From assembly GCF_023544465.1 (NCBI RefSeq), contig NZ_JALPVL010000004.1:558001-622000 (forward strand): DNA of 64,000 nucleotides, in the 5' to 3' direction. The position numbers and the translations under genes were made by a program. Source of the DNA: Paractinoplanes maris (GTDB lineage Bacteria > Actinomycetota > Actinomycetes > Mycobacteriales > Micromonosporaceae). Within the stretch, counting starts at the first letter, position 1. Each line of letters begins with the position of its first letter. The notes beneath the pieces are model-generated. The model was given only the letters and a program-made list of their open reading frames with translations. It did no database searches and was not told the DNA's origin. Shown here piece by piece: positions 41,762-51,325 of this stretch.

Positions 41762-43807
41762 ATGGGGCGCTATCGAGTCGCGATGGACATCGGTGGCACG
41801 TTCACCGATGTCGTGACCTACGACCAGCAGAGCGGAGCGTTCGCGGCGACCAAAGCATCGACCACGCCCGGCAATCTCAGTGAGGGCGTGCTGGCCGGGC
41901 TGGACGCGGTGGTCGACGAGCCGGCCGGCATCGACTTCCTCGTGCACGGCACCACCCAGGGCCTGAACGCCTTCCTGGAGCGGCGGGGCGTGCCCGTGCT
42001 GCTGCTCGGCACGGCAGGGCTCGAGGACACGTACCACATCGCCCGCGGACCGCGGACCCGGCTCTACGACCTGCACTACCGCAAGCCGACGCCGCTGGTG
42101 CCGCGGCGCGACGTGCTCGGCATCGGCGGCCGGATCGCCGCCGACGGCTCCGAGCTCACCCCGCTCGACGAGGACGCCGTGCGGGCCGCCGCGCGCACGG
42201 CCCGCGACGGTGGCCACGGCGCGATCGCGGTGGCGTTCCTGTTCAGCTACAAGAACCCGGCCCACGAGCTGCGGGCCCGCGAGATCCTGCACGAGGAGCT
42301 GGGCGACGACGTGACCGTGTCGGTGTCGCACGAGGCGGCCAAGGAGTGGCGCGAGTACGAGCGCACCTCGTCGGCCGTCGTCGAGGCCTACACCGGCCCG
42401 ATCGTCCGCAACTACCTGCTCGACCTGGAGGGCCGCCTCGAAAACCGCGGCCTGCACGTCCCGTTGCACGTCATGCAGTCGTCCGGCGGCATCCTGACCG
42501 CCGAGTCGGCCCGCCGCCGCCCGCTGCAGACGCTGCTGTCGGGCCCGGTCGGCGGCGCGATCGCCGGCGCCGAGCTGTCCCGGCAGACCGGCCGGCCGCA
42601 CCTGATCGGCATCGACATGGGTGGCACCTCGTTCGACGTCTCGCTGATCGTCGACGGCGAGCCCGACGTCTCGGCCGAGGCTCAGCTCGAAGGCCTGCCG
42701 ATGCTGATGAGCGTGGTCAACATCCACACCGTCGGCGCGGGCGGCGGCTCGGTGGCCTGGGCCGAGGCCGGTGGCCTGCGGGTCGGGCCGCGCAGCGCCG
42801 GCGCCCGGCCCGGTCCGGCCTGCTACGGCCGCGGCGGCACCGAGCCGACCGTCACCGACGCCAACCTCGTGCTCGGCCGGATCGACCCGGACGGCTTCGC
42901 GGGCGGCCAGATGACGCTGGACCCCACGCTGGCCTCACAGGCGGTCGACGGCCTGGCCGAGGTCTTCGGGATGACCACCACGGCGATGGCCGAGGGCATC
43001 TGCGACGTGGCGAACTCCAAGATGGCTCAGGCCATCCGCACCATCACGGTCTCCCGGGGCATCGAACCGCGCGACTCGGCACTGGTCGCCTTCGGTGGGG
43101 CCGGCCCGATGCACGCCGTGTTCCTGGCCCGCGAGCTGGGCATCGCCGAGACGGTGGTGCCGCGCTTCCCGGGTGCGTTCTCGGCCTGGGGCATGCTGCA
43201 GACCCAGATCCGGCAGGACTACACCGAGCCGTATTTCTACCTGGATCAGGATCTCGACCCGGCCGGCATGGCGGCCACCCTGGCCCGGCTGGAGCGCGAC
43301 GGGCTGGACGGGCTGGGCTCCGAAGGGGTCGCCGGGGACGCGCGGCACGCCTCGCACGCGGTCGACATCCGGTACGCGGCACAGGAGTACACGCTGACCG
43401 TGCCGCTCACCAGTGCCGACGAGCCGTTGAGCGAGCACTTCCTGGCCGACGTGGCGCAGCGCTTCGCCGACCTGCACAAGAGCCGCTACGGGCACGCCAA
43501 CCTGGGCGCGCCGATCGAGTTCGTCGCGCTGCGCACCGCGGCCTTCGGCGAGCTGGGCCGCCCGGAGCCGCAGAAGTGGCCGGCCGCGTCGGGGGCGAGT
43601 TTCCCGTACGAGACCCGGACCGTGGTCTTTGACGGCGCGGGCCGTGACACCATCGTCGCCCGTCGCGACGATCTGCTGGTCGGACACACTTTCGACGGCC
43701 CCGCGGTGGTGGTCGAGGACACCGCGACCACGGTCGTGCCGCCCGGCTACGCGGTGAGCGTGGACGACATCGGCTCGCTGATCATCTCTCGGAAGGAAGA
43801 CCAGTGA
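41762..43807 (+). CDS. hyuA: Second hydantoinase/oxoprolinase A subunit
   Basis: 681 aa. YRVAMDIGGTFTDVVTYD and GIDMGGTSFDVSLIVDGE are the two ATPase motifs; GTTQGLNAFLERRG, SHEAAKEWREYERTSSAVVEAY and PGPACYGRGGTEPTVTDAN are family hallmarks. It has the same length as the HyuA at 21994 but many residue differences, so the two are old paralogues. Its stop overlaps hyuB2 as GTGA. Confidence 0.93.
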   Translation: MGRYRVAMDIGGTFTDVVTYDQQSGAFAATKASTTPGNLSEGVLAGLDAVVDEPAGIDFLVHGTTQGLNAFLERRGVPVLLLGTAGLEDTYHIARGPRTRLYDLHYRKPTPLVPRRDVLGIGGRIAADGSELTPLDEDAVRAAARTARDGGHGAIAVAFLFSYKNPAHELRAREILHEELGDDVTVSVSHEAAKEWREYERTSSAVVEAYTGPIVRNYLLDLEGRLENRGLHVPLHVMQSSGGILTAESARRRPLQTLLSGPVGGAIAGAELSRQTGRPHLIGIDMGGTSFDVSLIVDGEPDVSAEAQLEGLPMLMSVVNIHTVGAGGGSVAWAEAGGLRVGPRSAGARPGPACYGRGGTEPTVTDANLVLGRIDPDGFAGGQMTLDPTLASQAVDGLAEVFGMTTTAMAEGICDVANSKMAQAIRTITVSRGIEPRDSALVAFGGAGPMHAVFLARELGIAETVVPRFPGAFSAWGMLQTQIRQDYTEPYFYLDQDLDPAGMAATLARLERDGLDGLGSEGVAGDARHASHAVDIRYAAQEYTLTVPLTSADEPLSEHFLADVAQRFADLHKSRYGHANLGAPIEFVALRTAAFGELGRPEPQKWPAASGASFPYETRTVVFDGAGRDTIVARRDDLLVGHTFDGPAVVVEDTATTVVPPGYAVSVDDIGSLIISRKEDQ

Positions 43808-45468
43808 CGATCGACCCGGTTACCGTCGAGATCATCCGTAACGCGCTCAACGCGGCCGCGGACGACATGAACGCCACCCTGATCCGGTCGGCCTACACAC
43901 CGATCATCTACGAGTGCGGCGACTGCGTGGTGGCCCTGCTCGACGCCGACCACCAGGTGCTGGGCCAGTCGGCCGGCCTGCCGATCTTCCTGGGCAACCT
44001 GGAGACCTGCACGCTGGCCACCGAGCAGCGCTTCGGCCGTGAGGTGTGGCAGCCGGGGGACGTGTGGATCCTCAACGACAGCTACCTCGGCGGCACGCAC
44101 CTCAACGACGTGACCATCTTCGGCCCGGTCTTCGTCGACGAGACGCTGGTCGGCTTCACCGCCTCGCGGGCGCACTGGATCGACGTCGGCTCGAAGGATC
44201 CGGGCGGCTCGATGGACTCGGTCAACATCTTTCAGGAGGGGCTGCGCCTCGGGCCGCAGAAGCTCGTCTCGGGCGGGGTGGAGGAGCGCTCGGTCACCGA
44301 CACGATCGCCACCAACGTCCGCTTCCCCTATCCGACCACGGGCGACATGCACGCGATGATGGCCTGCATCCAGATGGGGGAGAGGCGGCTTCAGGAGATC
44401 GTACGGCGGTTCGGCCTGGGCACCCTCGAGGCGGCCCGGGACGAGATCTTCCACCAGACCGAAGTGCTCGAACGGGCGGTCATCGCCAAGATCCCGGACG
44501 GCGTCTACAGCGCCGAGGGCGTGCTCGACAACGACGGCGTCGACCTGGACACCCCGATCCCGATCCGGCTGCGGATCACGGTGTCCGGCGAGGAGATCGA
44601 CTTCGACGTGACCGAGTCGGCCGACCAGACGGTGGGCCCGGTCAACTGCGGCGTCTCGCAGGCCGTCTCGGCGCTCCGGGTCGGCTACAAGCTGCTGGTC
44701 AGCCCGGACCTGCCCGGCAACGGCGGATCGTTCCGGTCGATGACCACCCAGGTGCGCGAGGGCTCGGTGCTCGGCGCCCGCTCACCGGCGGCCTGTCAGT
44801 GGTATTTCTCGCACCTCGGCCTGCTGATCGACATGGTGGCCCGGGCTCTCGCCCCGGCCATGCCCGACCAGGTGGCCGGGGCCAGCCACGGCGACTCGAT
44901 GATCATCCTGACCGCCGGGGTCGACCCGCGGGTACGGCGCGAGTTCGTCAGCCTGGAGGCCACTGTCGGCGGCTGGGGTGGGTGGAACGGCTCGGACGGT
45001 GAGAGCGCGCTGATCAACAACGTGAACGGCTCGCTCAAGGACATCCCGATCGAGGTTCACGAGACCCGCTACCCGTGGCGGATCAACGAATACCGGATCC
45101 GGCCCGACTCGGGCGGCTCCGGCCGGTGGCGTGGTGGCAACGGCGTGATCCGCGAATACGAGGCGCAGACCGACCTGACCGTGTCGCTGTGGTTCGAGCG
45201 CTCCCGGCAGCCGGCCTGGGGCCTGTTCGGCGGCGAGGACGCGGTCGGCCCCGAGGTGGTCATCAACCCGGGCCGGCCCGACGAGCGCCGCATCCTGAAA
45301 ATCAACGGCATGTCGCTGAAGAAGGGCGACGTGGTGCGCTGCGCGACCGGCGGCGGTGGCGGCTACGGCGACCCCACCGAACGAGCCGCCGACGACGTCC
45401 GCGCCGACGTCCTCGACCGCAACATCACCGCCGACACGGCCCGCAACCGATACGGCATCGGCGCCTGA
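43804..45468 (+). CDS. hyuB: Second hydantoinase/oxoprolinase B subunit
   Basis: 554 aa, GTG start coupled to hyuA2. Opening DPVTVEIIRNALNAAADDMNATLIRSAYTPIIYE. Unlike the copy at 20276 it keeps a near-canonical NDSYLGGTHLNDV segment, so it is the more typical enzyme. C-terminal CATGGGGGYGDPTERA. It should complete ATP-dependent ring opening with HyuA2. A perfect hairpin terminator follows. Confidence 0.92.
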   Translation: MTIDPVTVEIIRNALNAAADDMNATLIRSAYTPIIYECGDCVVALLDADHQVLGQSAGLPIFLGNLETCTLATEQRFGREVWQPGDVWILNDSYLGGTHLNDVTIFGPVFVDETLVGFTASRAHWIDVGSKDPGGSMDSVNIFQEGLRLGPQKLVSGGVEERSVTDTIATNVRFPYPTTGDMHAMMACIQMGERRLQEIVRRFGLGTLEAARDEIFHQTEVLERAVIAKIPDGVYSAEGVLDNDGVDLDTPIPIRLRITVSGEEIDFDVTESADQTVGPVNCGVSQAVSALRVGYKLLVSPDLPGNGGSFRSMTTQVREGSVLGARSPAACQWYFSHLGLLIDMVARALAPAMPDQVAGASHGDSMIILTAGVDPRVRREFVSLEATVGGWGGWNGSDGESALINNVNGSLKDIPIEVHETRYPWRINEYRIRPDSGGSGRWRGGNGVIREYEAQTDLTVSLWFERSRQPAWGLFGGEDAVGPEVVINPGRPDERRILKINGMSLKKGDVVRCATGGGGGYGDPTERAADDVRADVLDRNITADTARNRYGIGA

Positions 45469-45485
45469 CGGCAAGCAGCGCGATC

Positions 45486-45514
45486 CGGGCCCGGGGCTGT
45501 CCGCCCCGGGCCCG
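45486..45514. terminator. Hairpin terminator between hyuB2 and the VOC gene
   Basis: CGGGCCCGGGGC and GCCCCGGGCCCG are perfect 12-bp inverted repeats with a 5-base loop, placed between convergent stops and probably acting in both directions. Confidence 0.85.
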
Positions 45515-45523
45515 GCGCGCAGC

Positions 45524-45964
45524 TCAGCCGATCTCCTGCGCGAGGCCGACGACGATGCCCTCGGGGCCGCGCACGTAGCAGAGCCGGTAGACGTTCTCGA
45601 AGTCCACCAGCTCGCCGACGAGCTCGGCACCGTGGGCGCGGAGGCGGGCGATCACGTCCTCGACGTCGTCCACGGCGAACATGACGCGCCGGATGCCCAG
45701 CGTGTTCGCCGGGGCGTCGCGGGGTTCCGGGCGGATGGCCTCGGGCTGGTGGAACCGGGCCAGCTCGATACCGCCCGGGTGGCCCGGGATCCGCAGCATG
45801 GCGACGTCCTGCCGGACGTTCTCGATGCCGATGACGCTCTCCACCCACCGGCCCTCGACCGGCCCCCGGCCCTCCAGCTCCAGCCCGATCTCGATGAAGA
45901 ACGCGATGACCGCGTCCAGGTCCTCGACCACGATGAGGACGTTGTCCATCCGCTTGATCGCCAT
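45524..45964 (-). CDS. VOC-fold protein
   Basis: I start at the ATG at 45964 (MAIKRMDNVLIVVED). 146 aa. Two VOC modules: MDNVLIVVEDLDAVIAFFIEIGLEL and RRVMFAVDDVEDVIARLRAHGAELV. GGIELARF and GPEGIVVGLAQEIG hold the expected metal-ligand Glu positions. Glyoxalase/dioxygenase-type fold; the substrate is not known. Confidence 0.87.
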   Translation of the reverse strand: MAIKRMDNVLIVVEDLDAVIAFFIEIGLELEGRGPVEGRWVESVIGIENVRQDVAMLRIPGHPGGIELARFHQPEAIRPEPRDAPANTLGIRRVMFAVDDVEDVIARLRAHGAELVGELVDFENVYRLCYVRGPEGIVVGLAQEIG

Positions 45965-46095
45965 GCCGAACCTCCCTGCTGCCGGGCGACCGCGGTGGCC
46001 GCCCACCCTGAGACGAGACCACCCGGCCGATCTCGACATGCTCCGCGCCGCCTCCGGTGCTTACAATTGCCGGCCCCGCACCGTGAAGGGCCACT

Positions 46096-46329
46096 ATGGA
46101 GCGCATTCTCTACGTCCTGCCGGCGCTGGCCGGCGTGGCCGTCATCGTTGCCAACAAGCAGTTCGCCCAGTCGTCGGCCCGGTCCAGCCGCGAGGTGTTC
46201 GGTCGTGACGTGGGTCCCCGTGAGGCCGCCTTCCAGGCCATCTTCTCCCGGGTGCTGGCCGTCGTGGTGGGTGCCGCGCTGGTGGTGATGGGTCTGCTCG
46301 GCGCGTTCGGCGTCATCTGGGACGAATGA
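46096..46329 (+). CDS. Small two-TM membrane protein
   Basis: 77 aa with GAAGGG upstream of the ATG. Two hydrophobic segments, ILYVLPALAGVAVIVA and VLAVVVGAALVVMGLLGAFGVIW, flank a polar middle. The ending GAFGVIWDE is clean. No family recognised; divergent from the VOC gene and convergent with the dehydrogenase gene. Confidence 0.65.
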   Translation: MERILYVLPALAGVAVIVANKQFAQSSARSSREVFGRDVGPREAAFQAIFSRVLAVVVGAALVVMGLLGAFGVIWDE

Positions 46330-46388
46330 AGCACCGGCCGACGACGATGGCCCGGGCCGGCCACCGGCGTCGGCCGCGCGGGGATCGA

Positions 46389-47978
46389 TCAACGCTCGGC
46401 GGCGAGTGAACCCCAGGTGGACGACTCGCCGGCCGGGGAACGGTGTTGCGGGACATTCCAGGGGTTGTCGTCGCGCAGCGGCTCGGGCAGCAGCGACTGC
46501 GGGCTGTCCTGATAGACGACCGGGCGCAGGAAACGGTCGATCGCCGCGGTGCCGACCGACGTGGTGGTCGGGTTGGTGGTGGCCGGGAACGGGCCGCCGT
46601 GCTGCATCGCGGGGGTCACGGCCACGCCGGTGGGCCAGCCGTTGAACAGGACCCGGCCGGACAACGCCTGCAGAGCCGTGACCAGCTCGTGCAGCCAGGG
46701 TGAGTCCTCGGCCGCGCCGACGTGGACACCGGCCGTCAGCGAGCCACCGACCAGCTCGGCCAGGGCGGCGCCCAGCGGCTCGCCCGGGGTGTAGCGGACG
46801 ACCACCGACAACGGGCCGAACGCCTCCTCCAGCAACGTGTCGCGGTGTTTGAGCAGGGTGGCCAGGTCGGTCTCGACCAGCGTGGGGGTCACGCCCTGGT
46901 CGGTGACGGCACCCTCGACCGTCACGGTCACATCCGGCGTGTTGAGGATCTCCGTGCGGCGGCGGGTGTAGCCGTCGACGATGCCGGGGTGCAGCAGGGG
47001 ATGCGGCGCCACGGCCGCGAAGGCGGACGCCGCCGAGGAGGCGAACTCCTCGGGGACGAACAGCAGGCCGGGCTTGGTGCAGAGTTGTCCGGCCGAGCCG
47101 GAGACGCTGGCCGCGAAGCCCTCGGCGATGGCGGAACCCCGCTCGGCCAGGGCGTCGGCGGTGACGACGACCGGGTTGAGGCTGCCCAGCTCGCCGTAGA
47201 ACGGGATCGGGTGGGGGCGCGCGGCGGCGATCGCGGCCAGGGCCTGGCCGCCCGCCACCGAACCGGTGAAGCTGGCGGCGGCGATGCGCTCGTCGCGCAG
47301 CGCGGCCACCCCCTCCTCCTGGCCGTGGATCACACCGAGCGTTCCGGCGGGCAGCCCGGCCTCGACGAGGGCCGCGCTGACGACGGCGGCCGTGCGGTCG
47401 GACAGCCGCGGGTGGCCCGGATGCGCCTTGACCACCACGGGACAACCCGCCGCCAGCGCCGAGGCGGTGTCGCCGCCGGCCACCGAGAACGCGAACGGGA
47501 AGTTGCTGGCCGCGAAGTTCAGCACCGGACCCAGTGGCACCAGATAGCGGCGCAGGTCGGGCCGCGGGCCGAGCACGAACTCGGGGTCGGCCGCGTCCAG
47601 GCGTACATCAAGGAACTCACCGCTCGCCGCGACGTCGGCGAACAGCTTGAGTTGCACCGCCGTCCGTTTGATCTCGCCGCGCAGGCGCGGCTCGGCCAGC
47701 CCGGTCTCCTCCTGGCCGATCGGCACCAGCTCGTCGGCGGCCGCGAGGAGCGCGTCGGCCGCGGCCACCAGGGCCTCGGCCCGGCGGCGGGGCGGCATCG
47801 CGGCCAGCACCGGAGCGGCCTGGTGGGCGGCGGCGATGGGGTCCGCCTGGTGGGCGGCGGCGATCGGGTCGGCCCGGTGGGCGGCGGCGACCGGGTCGGC
47901 CGAGGTGGTGCCGGAAGCGCCCGACGAGGTCGCCGGAGCGCCGGAGCCGGTGGCGGTGTTCTCGGAAGCGGAAGTCAT
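46389..47978 (-). CDS. Aldehyde dehydrogenase, probable 2-oxoglutarate semialdehyde dehydrogenase
   Basis: 529 aa. PFYGELGSLNPVVV holds the catalytic Glu, GSAGQLCTKPGLLFVP the catalytic Cys, and FTGSVAGGQAL the NAD(P)-binding loop. The ELGSLNP/GQLCTKPG pattern is typical of the NADP-type 2,5-dioxovalerate dehydrogenases. It would oxidise 2-oxoglutarate semialdehyde to 2-oxoglutarate, the last hydroxyproline step. The first 60 residues are an odd Ala-rich extension made from a 27-bp repeat. Distal gene of the operon, 11 bp after the racemase gene. Confidence 0.9.
   Translation of the reverse strand: MTSASENTATGSGAPATSSGASGTTSADPVAAAHRADPIAAAHQADPIAAAHQAAPVLAAMPPRRRAEALVAAADALLAAADELVPIGQEETGLAEPRLRGEIKRTAVQLKLFADVAASGEFLDVRLDAADPEFVLGPRPDLRRYLVPLGPVLNFAASNFPFAFSVAGGDTASALAAGCPVVVKAHPGHPRLSDRTAAVVSAALVEAGLPAGTLGVIHGQEEGVAALRDERIAAASFTGSVAGGQALAAIAAARPHPIPFYGELGSLNPVVVTADALAERGSAIAEGFAASVSGSAGQLCTKPGLLFVPEEFASSAASAFAAVAPHPLLHPGIVDGYTRRRTEILNTPDVTVTVEGAVTDQGVTPTLVETDLATLLKHRDTLLEEAFGPLSVVVRYTPGEPLGAALAELVGGSLTAGVHVGAAEDSPWLHELVTALQALSGRVLFNGWPTGVAVTPAMQHGGPFPATTNPTTTSVGTAAIDRFLRPVVYQDSPQSLLPEPLRDDNPWNVPQHRSPAGESSTWGSLAAER
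47818..47898 (-). repeat. 27-bp coding minisatellite, 3 units
   Basis: Three 27-base units start at 47818, 47845 and 47872, differing by a few bases. In frame they give ADPIAAAHQ-type nonapeptides in the N-terminal extension of the dehydrogenase. Confidence 0.9.
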
Positions 47979-47989
47979 GGGGTAGCCCC

Positions 47990-48991
47990 TCAGAAGGCGA
48001 AGCCGGTCGGATACGGGTCGGACGGGTCAAGCAGATACTGCCCGATTCCGGTCACCCAGGCCCGCCCGGTGATGGTGGGGACGACAGCCGGGCGACCGGC
48101 CACGGTCGTCTCCTCGATGAGCCGGCCGGTGAACCGGCTGCCGATGAACGACTCGTTGACGAAGTCGTCGCCGACCGCCAGCTCGCCGCGGGCCCAGAGC
48201 TCGGCCATCCGGGCCGACGTGCCGGTGCCGCACGGCGAGCGGTCGAACCAGCCCGGATGGATGGCCATCGCGTGCCGGGACAGCCGGGCGTCGGAGCCGG
48301 GCGCGATGAACTCGACGTGGTGGCAGTGGTCGACGCCGTCGATGAGCGGATGCTTCGGCGGATCCTGGGTGTTGATCGCGTCCATGATGGCCAGCCCCGC
48401 GTCGAGGATGTCGCGTTGCCTCGTACGGTCGAAGGGCAACCCGACCGCGTCGAGGTCGACCATGGCGTAGAAGTTGCCGCCGAAGGCCAGGCTGTAGGGC
48501 ACGCGGCCCAGCCCGGGCACCTCGATCGTCGCGTCCAGCCGTTCGCAGTAGGCGGGCACGTTCTCCAGCGTGACCGAGTCGGCGTGCCCATCGCGCACCC
48601 GGACCGTCGCCACCACCAGACCGGCCGGGGTGTCGAGCCGGATGGTGGTGACCGGCTCGGTGACCGCCACCATGCCCGTTTCGACCAGCACGGTGGCGAC
48701 CCCGATGGTGCCGTGCCCGCACATCGGCAGACAGCCCGACACCTCGATGTAGACGACACCGAAATCGGCATCGGGCCGGGTGGGCGGTTGCAGGATCGCG
48801 CCGCTCATGGCCGCGTGCCCGCGCGGCTCGTTCATCAGGAGCTTCCGTACGTCATCCAGGTGCTCGATGAAATACAGGCGCCGCTCGTTCATGGTCGCCC
48901 CGGGGATGGTGCCCAGGCCGGCGGTGACCACCCGGGTCGGCATGCCCTCGGTGTGCGAGTCGACGGCGGTGAACATCCGCGAGGCGCGCAC
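47990..48991 (-). CDS. Proline racemase family, probable 4-hydroxyproline 2-epimerase
   Basis: 333 aa, GTG start at 48991 (ATG 48976 possible). Both catalytic cysteines are present: SGCLPMCGHGTIGVA and DRSPCGTGTSARMAEL. Two cysteines indicate racemase/epimerase, not the Thr-variant dehydratase. MFTAVDSHTEGMPTRVV is the usual opening. It should convert trans-4-hydroxy-L-proline to cis-4-hydroxy-D-proline. Context with the D-hydroxyproline dehydrogenase genes supports this over plain proline racemase. Confidence 0.9.
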   Translation of the reverse strand: MRASRMFTAVDSHTEGMPTRVVTAGLGTIPGATMNERRLYFIEHLDDVRKLLMNEPRGHAAMSGAILQPPTRPDADFGVVYIEVSGCLPMCGHGTIGVATVLVETGMVAVTEPVTTIRLDTPAGLVVATVRVRDGHADSVTLENVPAYCERLDATIEVPGLGRVPYSLAFGGNFYAMVDLDAVGLPFDRTRQRDILDAGLAIMDAINTQDPPKHPLIDGVDHCHHVEFIAPGSDARLSRHAMAIHPGWFDRSPCGTGTSARMAELWARGELAVGDDFVNESFIGSRFTGRLIEETTVAGRPAVVPTITGRAWVTGIGQYLLDPSDPYPTGFAF

Positions 48992-48992
48992 G

Positions 48993-49913
48993 TCAGGCCG
49001 CCCGACCGGCCAGCGCCTCGACGGCCCGCTTGGTCTCGGCCTCGACCAGAGCGCGGTGCTCGGGGGTCAGCGGGCCCCGCGGCGGGCGGCACGGGCCACC
49101 GTAGCGTCCGATCAGGTCCATGCTCAGCTTGATGGCCTGGACGAACTCCGTCCGGGAATCCCACCGGAACACGGCGACCAGGTGCTGGTAGAGCTCGCGG
49201 GCCTCGGTGACCTGCCCGGCCCGCATGAGGTCGTAGAGGCGCACCGACTCGGCCGGGAACACGTTGGGGAAGCCGGCGAACCAGCCGACCGCGCCGTCCA
49301 CCATCAGCTCGAACAGCACGTCGTCGGCACCCGCGATCACGTCCAGGTCGCACTTCTCCCGGATCTCGAACAGCCGGCGCACGTCGCCGCTGAACTCCTT
49401 GATCGCGACCACCTGGGGGATCTCGGCGATCTCGGCGACCAGCGACGGCACCAGGTCGACCTTGGTGTCGAACGGGTTGTTGTAGATCATGATGGGCAGC
49501 CCGGCCTCGGCGATCCGGGTGTAGTGCTCGACGACCTGGCTGTCGCTGGCCCGGTACATGGTCGGCGGCAGTGCCAGCACACCGTCGGCGCCGTCCTCGC
49601 CGGCGATCTCGGCCCACTTCTGGGCCTGGTGCCAGCCCGGCCCGTGCACCCCGGCGATGACCTTGCCACGACCGGCGACGGCCTCGACGGCGACCTGCAC
49701 GACCCGGCGGCGCTCCTCGTCGGTGAGCGACGAGTACTCACCGAGCGAGCCGTTGGGGCCGACGCCGTGGCAGCCGTTGCTGATCAGCCAGTCGCAGTGC
49801 TCGGCGTATTTGTCGAAGTCGACGGCCAGGCCGGCCGGCGCGGACGGATCCTGTTTGTAGGGCAGGGCGGTGGCGACGACGACGCCGCGCAGGTCGGTGG
49901 CGGGGGTGGTCAT
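48993..49913 (-). CDS. DHDPS-fold lyase, probable pyrroline-4-hydroxy-2-carboxylate deaminase
   Basis: 306 aa. The Schiff-base Lys is in VVAIKEFSGDVRR, the Tyr in LPIMIYNNPFD, and GPNGSLGEYSSLT matches the GxxGE carboxylate-binding loop. Dihydrodipicolinate-synthase-fold members include the deaminase that turns the oxidised hydroxyproline ring into 2-oxoglutarate semialdehyde, which fits the flanking genes. The start overlaps the stop of the oxidoreductase at 49910. Confidence 0.88.
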   Translation of the reverse strand: MTTPATDLRGVVVATALPYKQDPSAPAGLAVDFDKYAEHCDWLISNGCHGVGPNGSLGEYSSLTDEERRRVVQVAVEAVAGRGKVIAGVHGPGWHQAQKWAEIAGEDGADGVLALPPTMYRASDSQVVEHYTRIAEAGLPIMIYNNPFDTKVDLVPSLVAEIAEIPQVVAIKEFSGDVRRLFEIREKCDLDVIAGADDVLFELMVDGAVGWFAGFPNVFPAESVRLYDLMRAGQVTEARELYQHLVAVFRWDSRTEFVQAIKLSMDLIGRYGGPCRPPRGPLTPEHRALVEAETKRAVEALAGRAA

Positions 49914-51325
49914 GCGGGTTCCTCCTTGTCAGCGCCGGCGGCCAGCTCGCCCAGGCGCACGAAGGCCGCCAGCGGGCGGGTCTCCGTGCGGCCGGCGTCG
50001 AGCAGGCCGCCGGTGTGGCGGTTCAACAGGTCTTCGACGGTGCGCCCGCAGACGCGGCCCTGACAGACACCGAGGCCGGCGCGGGTGCTGAGCTTGAGCG
50101 ACCGCAGGCCGCGCGATCCGGTGGCGGCGGCGCCGGCCCGCAGGTCGCCGGCGGTGACTTCCTCGCAGCGGCAGATGACGGTGTCGTCGGCCAGCCAGCC
50201 GACCCAGCCGGGACGGATGCCGTGCGCGGCCTCCAGGCGGGCGGCGAAGCGCTGGTTGACGGTCCGGTCTCGTCGTTGACCGGCCGAGATCCCGCCACCG
50301 GCCGGGTCGGCGGCTGCGGCTGCGGCCAGGCCGGCTACGACGCCCTCGGCGAGAGCGAGGTCGGCGCCGCCGATGCCGGTGATCTCCCCGGCCGCGTAGA
50401 CGCCGGGAACGCTGGTGAGGCCGTTCTCGTCGGTGCGGACGCCGCCGTCGCGGGTGAGGCGGCAGCCGGCCGAGACGGCGAGCTCGGTGCGGGGGACGAA
50501 GCCGTGGCTGACACAGACGGCATCGGCCGGGACGCGGCGTTCGGAGCCCATCACGGGCGCCCAGTCGGCGTCGAGGCGGGCCACCGTGACCGAGGTGACC
50601 CGGTCGGTGCCGTGTGCGGCGACCACGGCCGTGCCGGTGCGGTAGGGAATGCGGTGACGGGCCAGATCGCGGACGTATCCGGCCAGCTCACCGGCCTTGT
50701 GCCGGGTGGACAGCAGCTCGGCCGGGCGGGCCGACCAGGCCCGGGCGAGCCGTCGCCACCCGTTGGCCTCGAGCACCCCGAGCACCTGCGCGCCGGTCCG
50801 CACCAGACTGGCCGCGACCGGCAGCAGGAACGGCCCGGCCCCGGCCACGACGACCCGCCGGCCGACCGCGATCCGCTCCGCCTTGGCCAGCGCCTGGGCG
50901 GCTCCGGCGGTGAACACCCCCGGCAGGTCCCAGCCGGGGAAGGGCAAGGTGCGCTCGTACGCCCCGGTCGCGAGCACCAGGGTCGTGGGCGCGAAGGTCC
51001 GGCGTACGCGATCGGAACCGTCGGCCGGGCCCACGAGCACGTGCAGGGTGGGCGGCCGGTCGTCGTGCCGCTCGGCCAGCCAGACCTGTGCGTCGGTCAG
51101 CACTTCTTGCCCGCGCAGCGCGGCGAAGCGATCCCACCCGTGGTGCAGCACCCGCTCGGCGGCGGCGGGGCGGGAAGCGGGGAGGTGCCGCCAGTATTGG
51201 CCACCCGCGTCGCCGGCCGCGTCGAGCAGCACGACCCGGGCCCCGGCCCGGCGGGCGGCGTCGGCGGCGGCGAGTCCGGCCGGCCCGGCACCGACCACGA
51301 GGACGTCGGGCGTCTCGGCGCTCAT
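49910..51325 (-). CDS. FAD/NAD(P)-binding subunit with BFD-type [2Fe-2S] domain, D-hydroxyproline dehydrogenase
   Basis: 471 aa. N-terminal FAD motif VLVVGAGPAGLAAADAARRAGA, internal NAD(P)-type motif RVVVAGAGPFLLPVAASLV, and ICRCEEVTAGDLR followed by GVCQGRVCGRTVEDLL, a BFD-like cluster-binding C terminus. This is the alpha-type subunit of heteromeric amine/opine/D-hydroxyproline dehydrogenases. It is coupled by ATGA overlaps to the small ferredoxin-like gene upstream and the deaminase gene downstream. Confidence 0.9.
   Translation of the reverse strand: MSAETPDVLVVGAGPAGLAAADAARRAGARVVLLDAAGDAGGQYWRHLPASRPAAAERVLHHGWDRFAALRGQEVLTDAQVWLAERHDDRPPTLHVLVGPADGSDRVRRTFAPTTLVLATGAYERTLPFPGWDLPGVFTAGAAQALAKAERIAVGRRVVVAGAGPFLLPVAASLVRTGAQVLGVLEANGWRRLARAWSARPAELLSTRHKAGELAGYVRDLARHRIPYRTGTAVVAAHGTDRVTSVTVARLDADWAPVMGSERRVPADAVCVSHGFVPRTELAVSAGCRLTRDGGVRTDENGLTSVPGVYAAGEITGIGGADLALAEGVVAGLAAAAAADPAGGGISAGQRRDRTVNQRFAARLEAAHGIRPGWVGWLADDTVICRCEEVTAGDLRAGAAATGSRGLRSLKLSTRAGLGVCQGRVCGRTVEDLLNRHTGGLLDAGRTETRPLAAFVRLGELAAGADKEEPA

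Noticed and set aside
40214..42727. 837-aa extended form of the M17 aminopeptidase
   Set aside because: The N-terminal 380 residues are antisense to hyuA2; the true start at 41587 has a ribosome-binding site and the normal family length.
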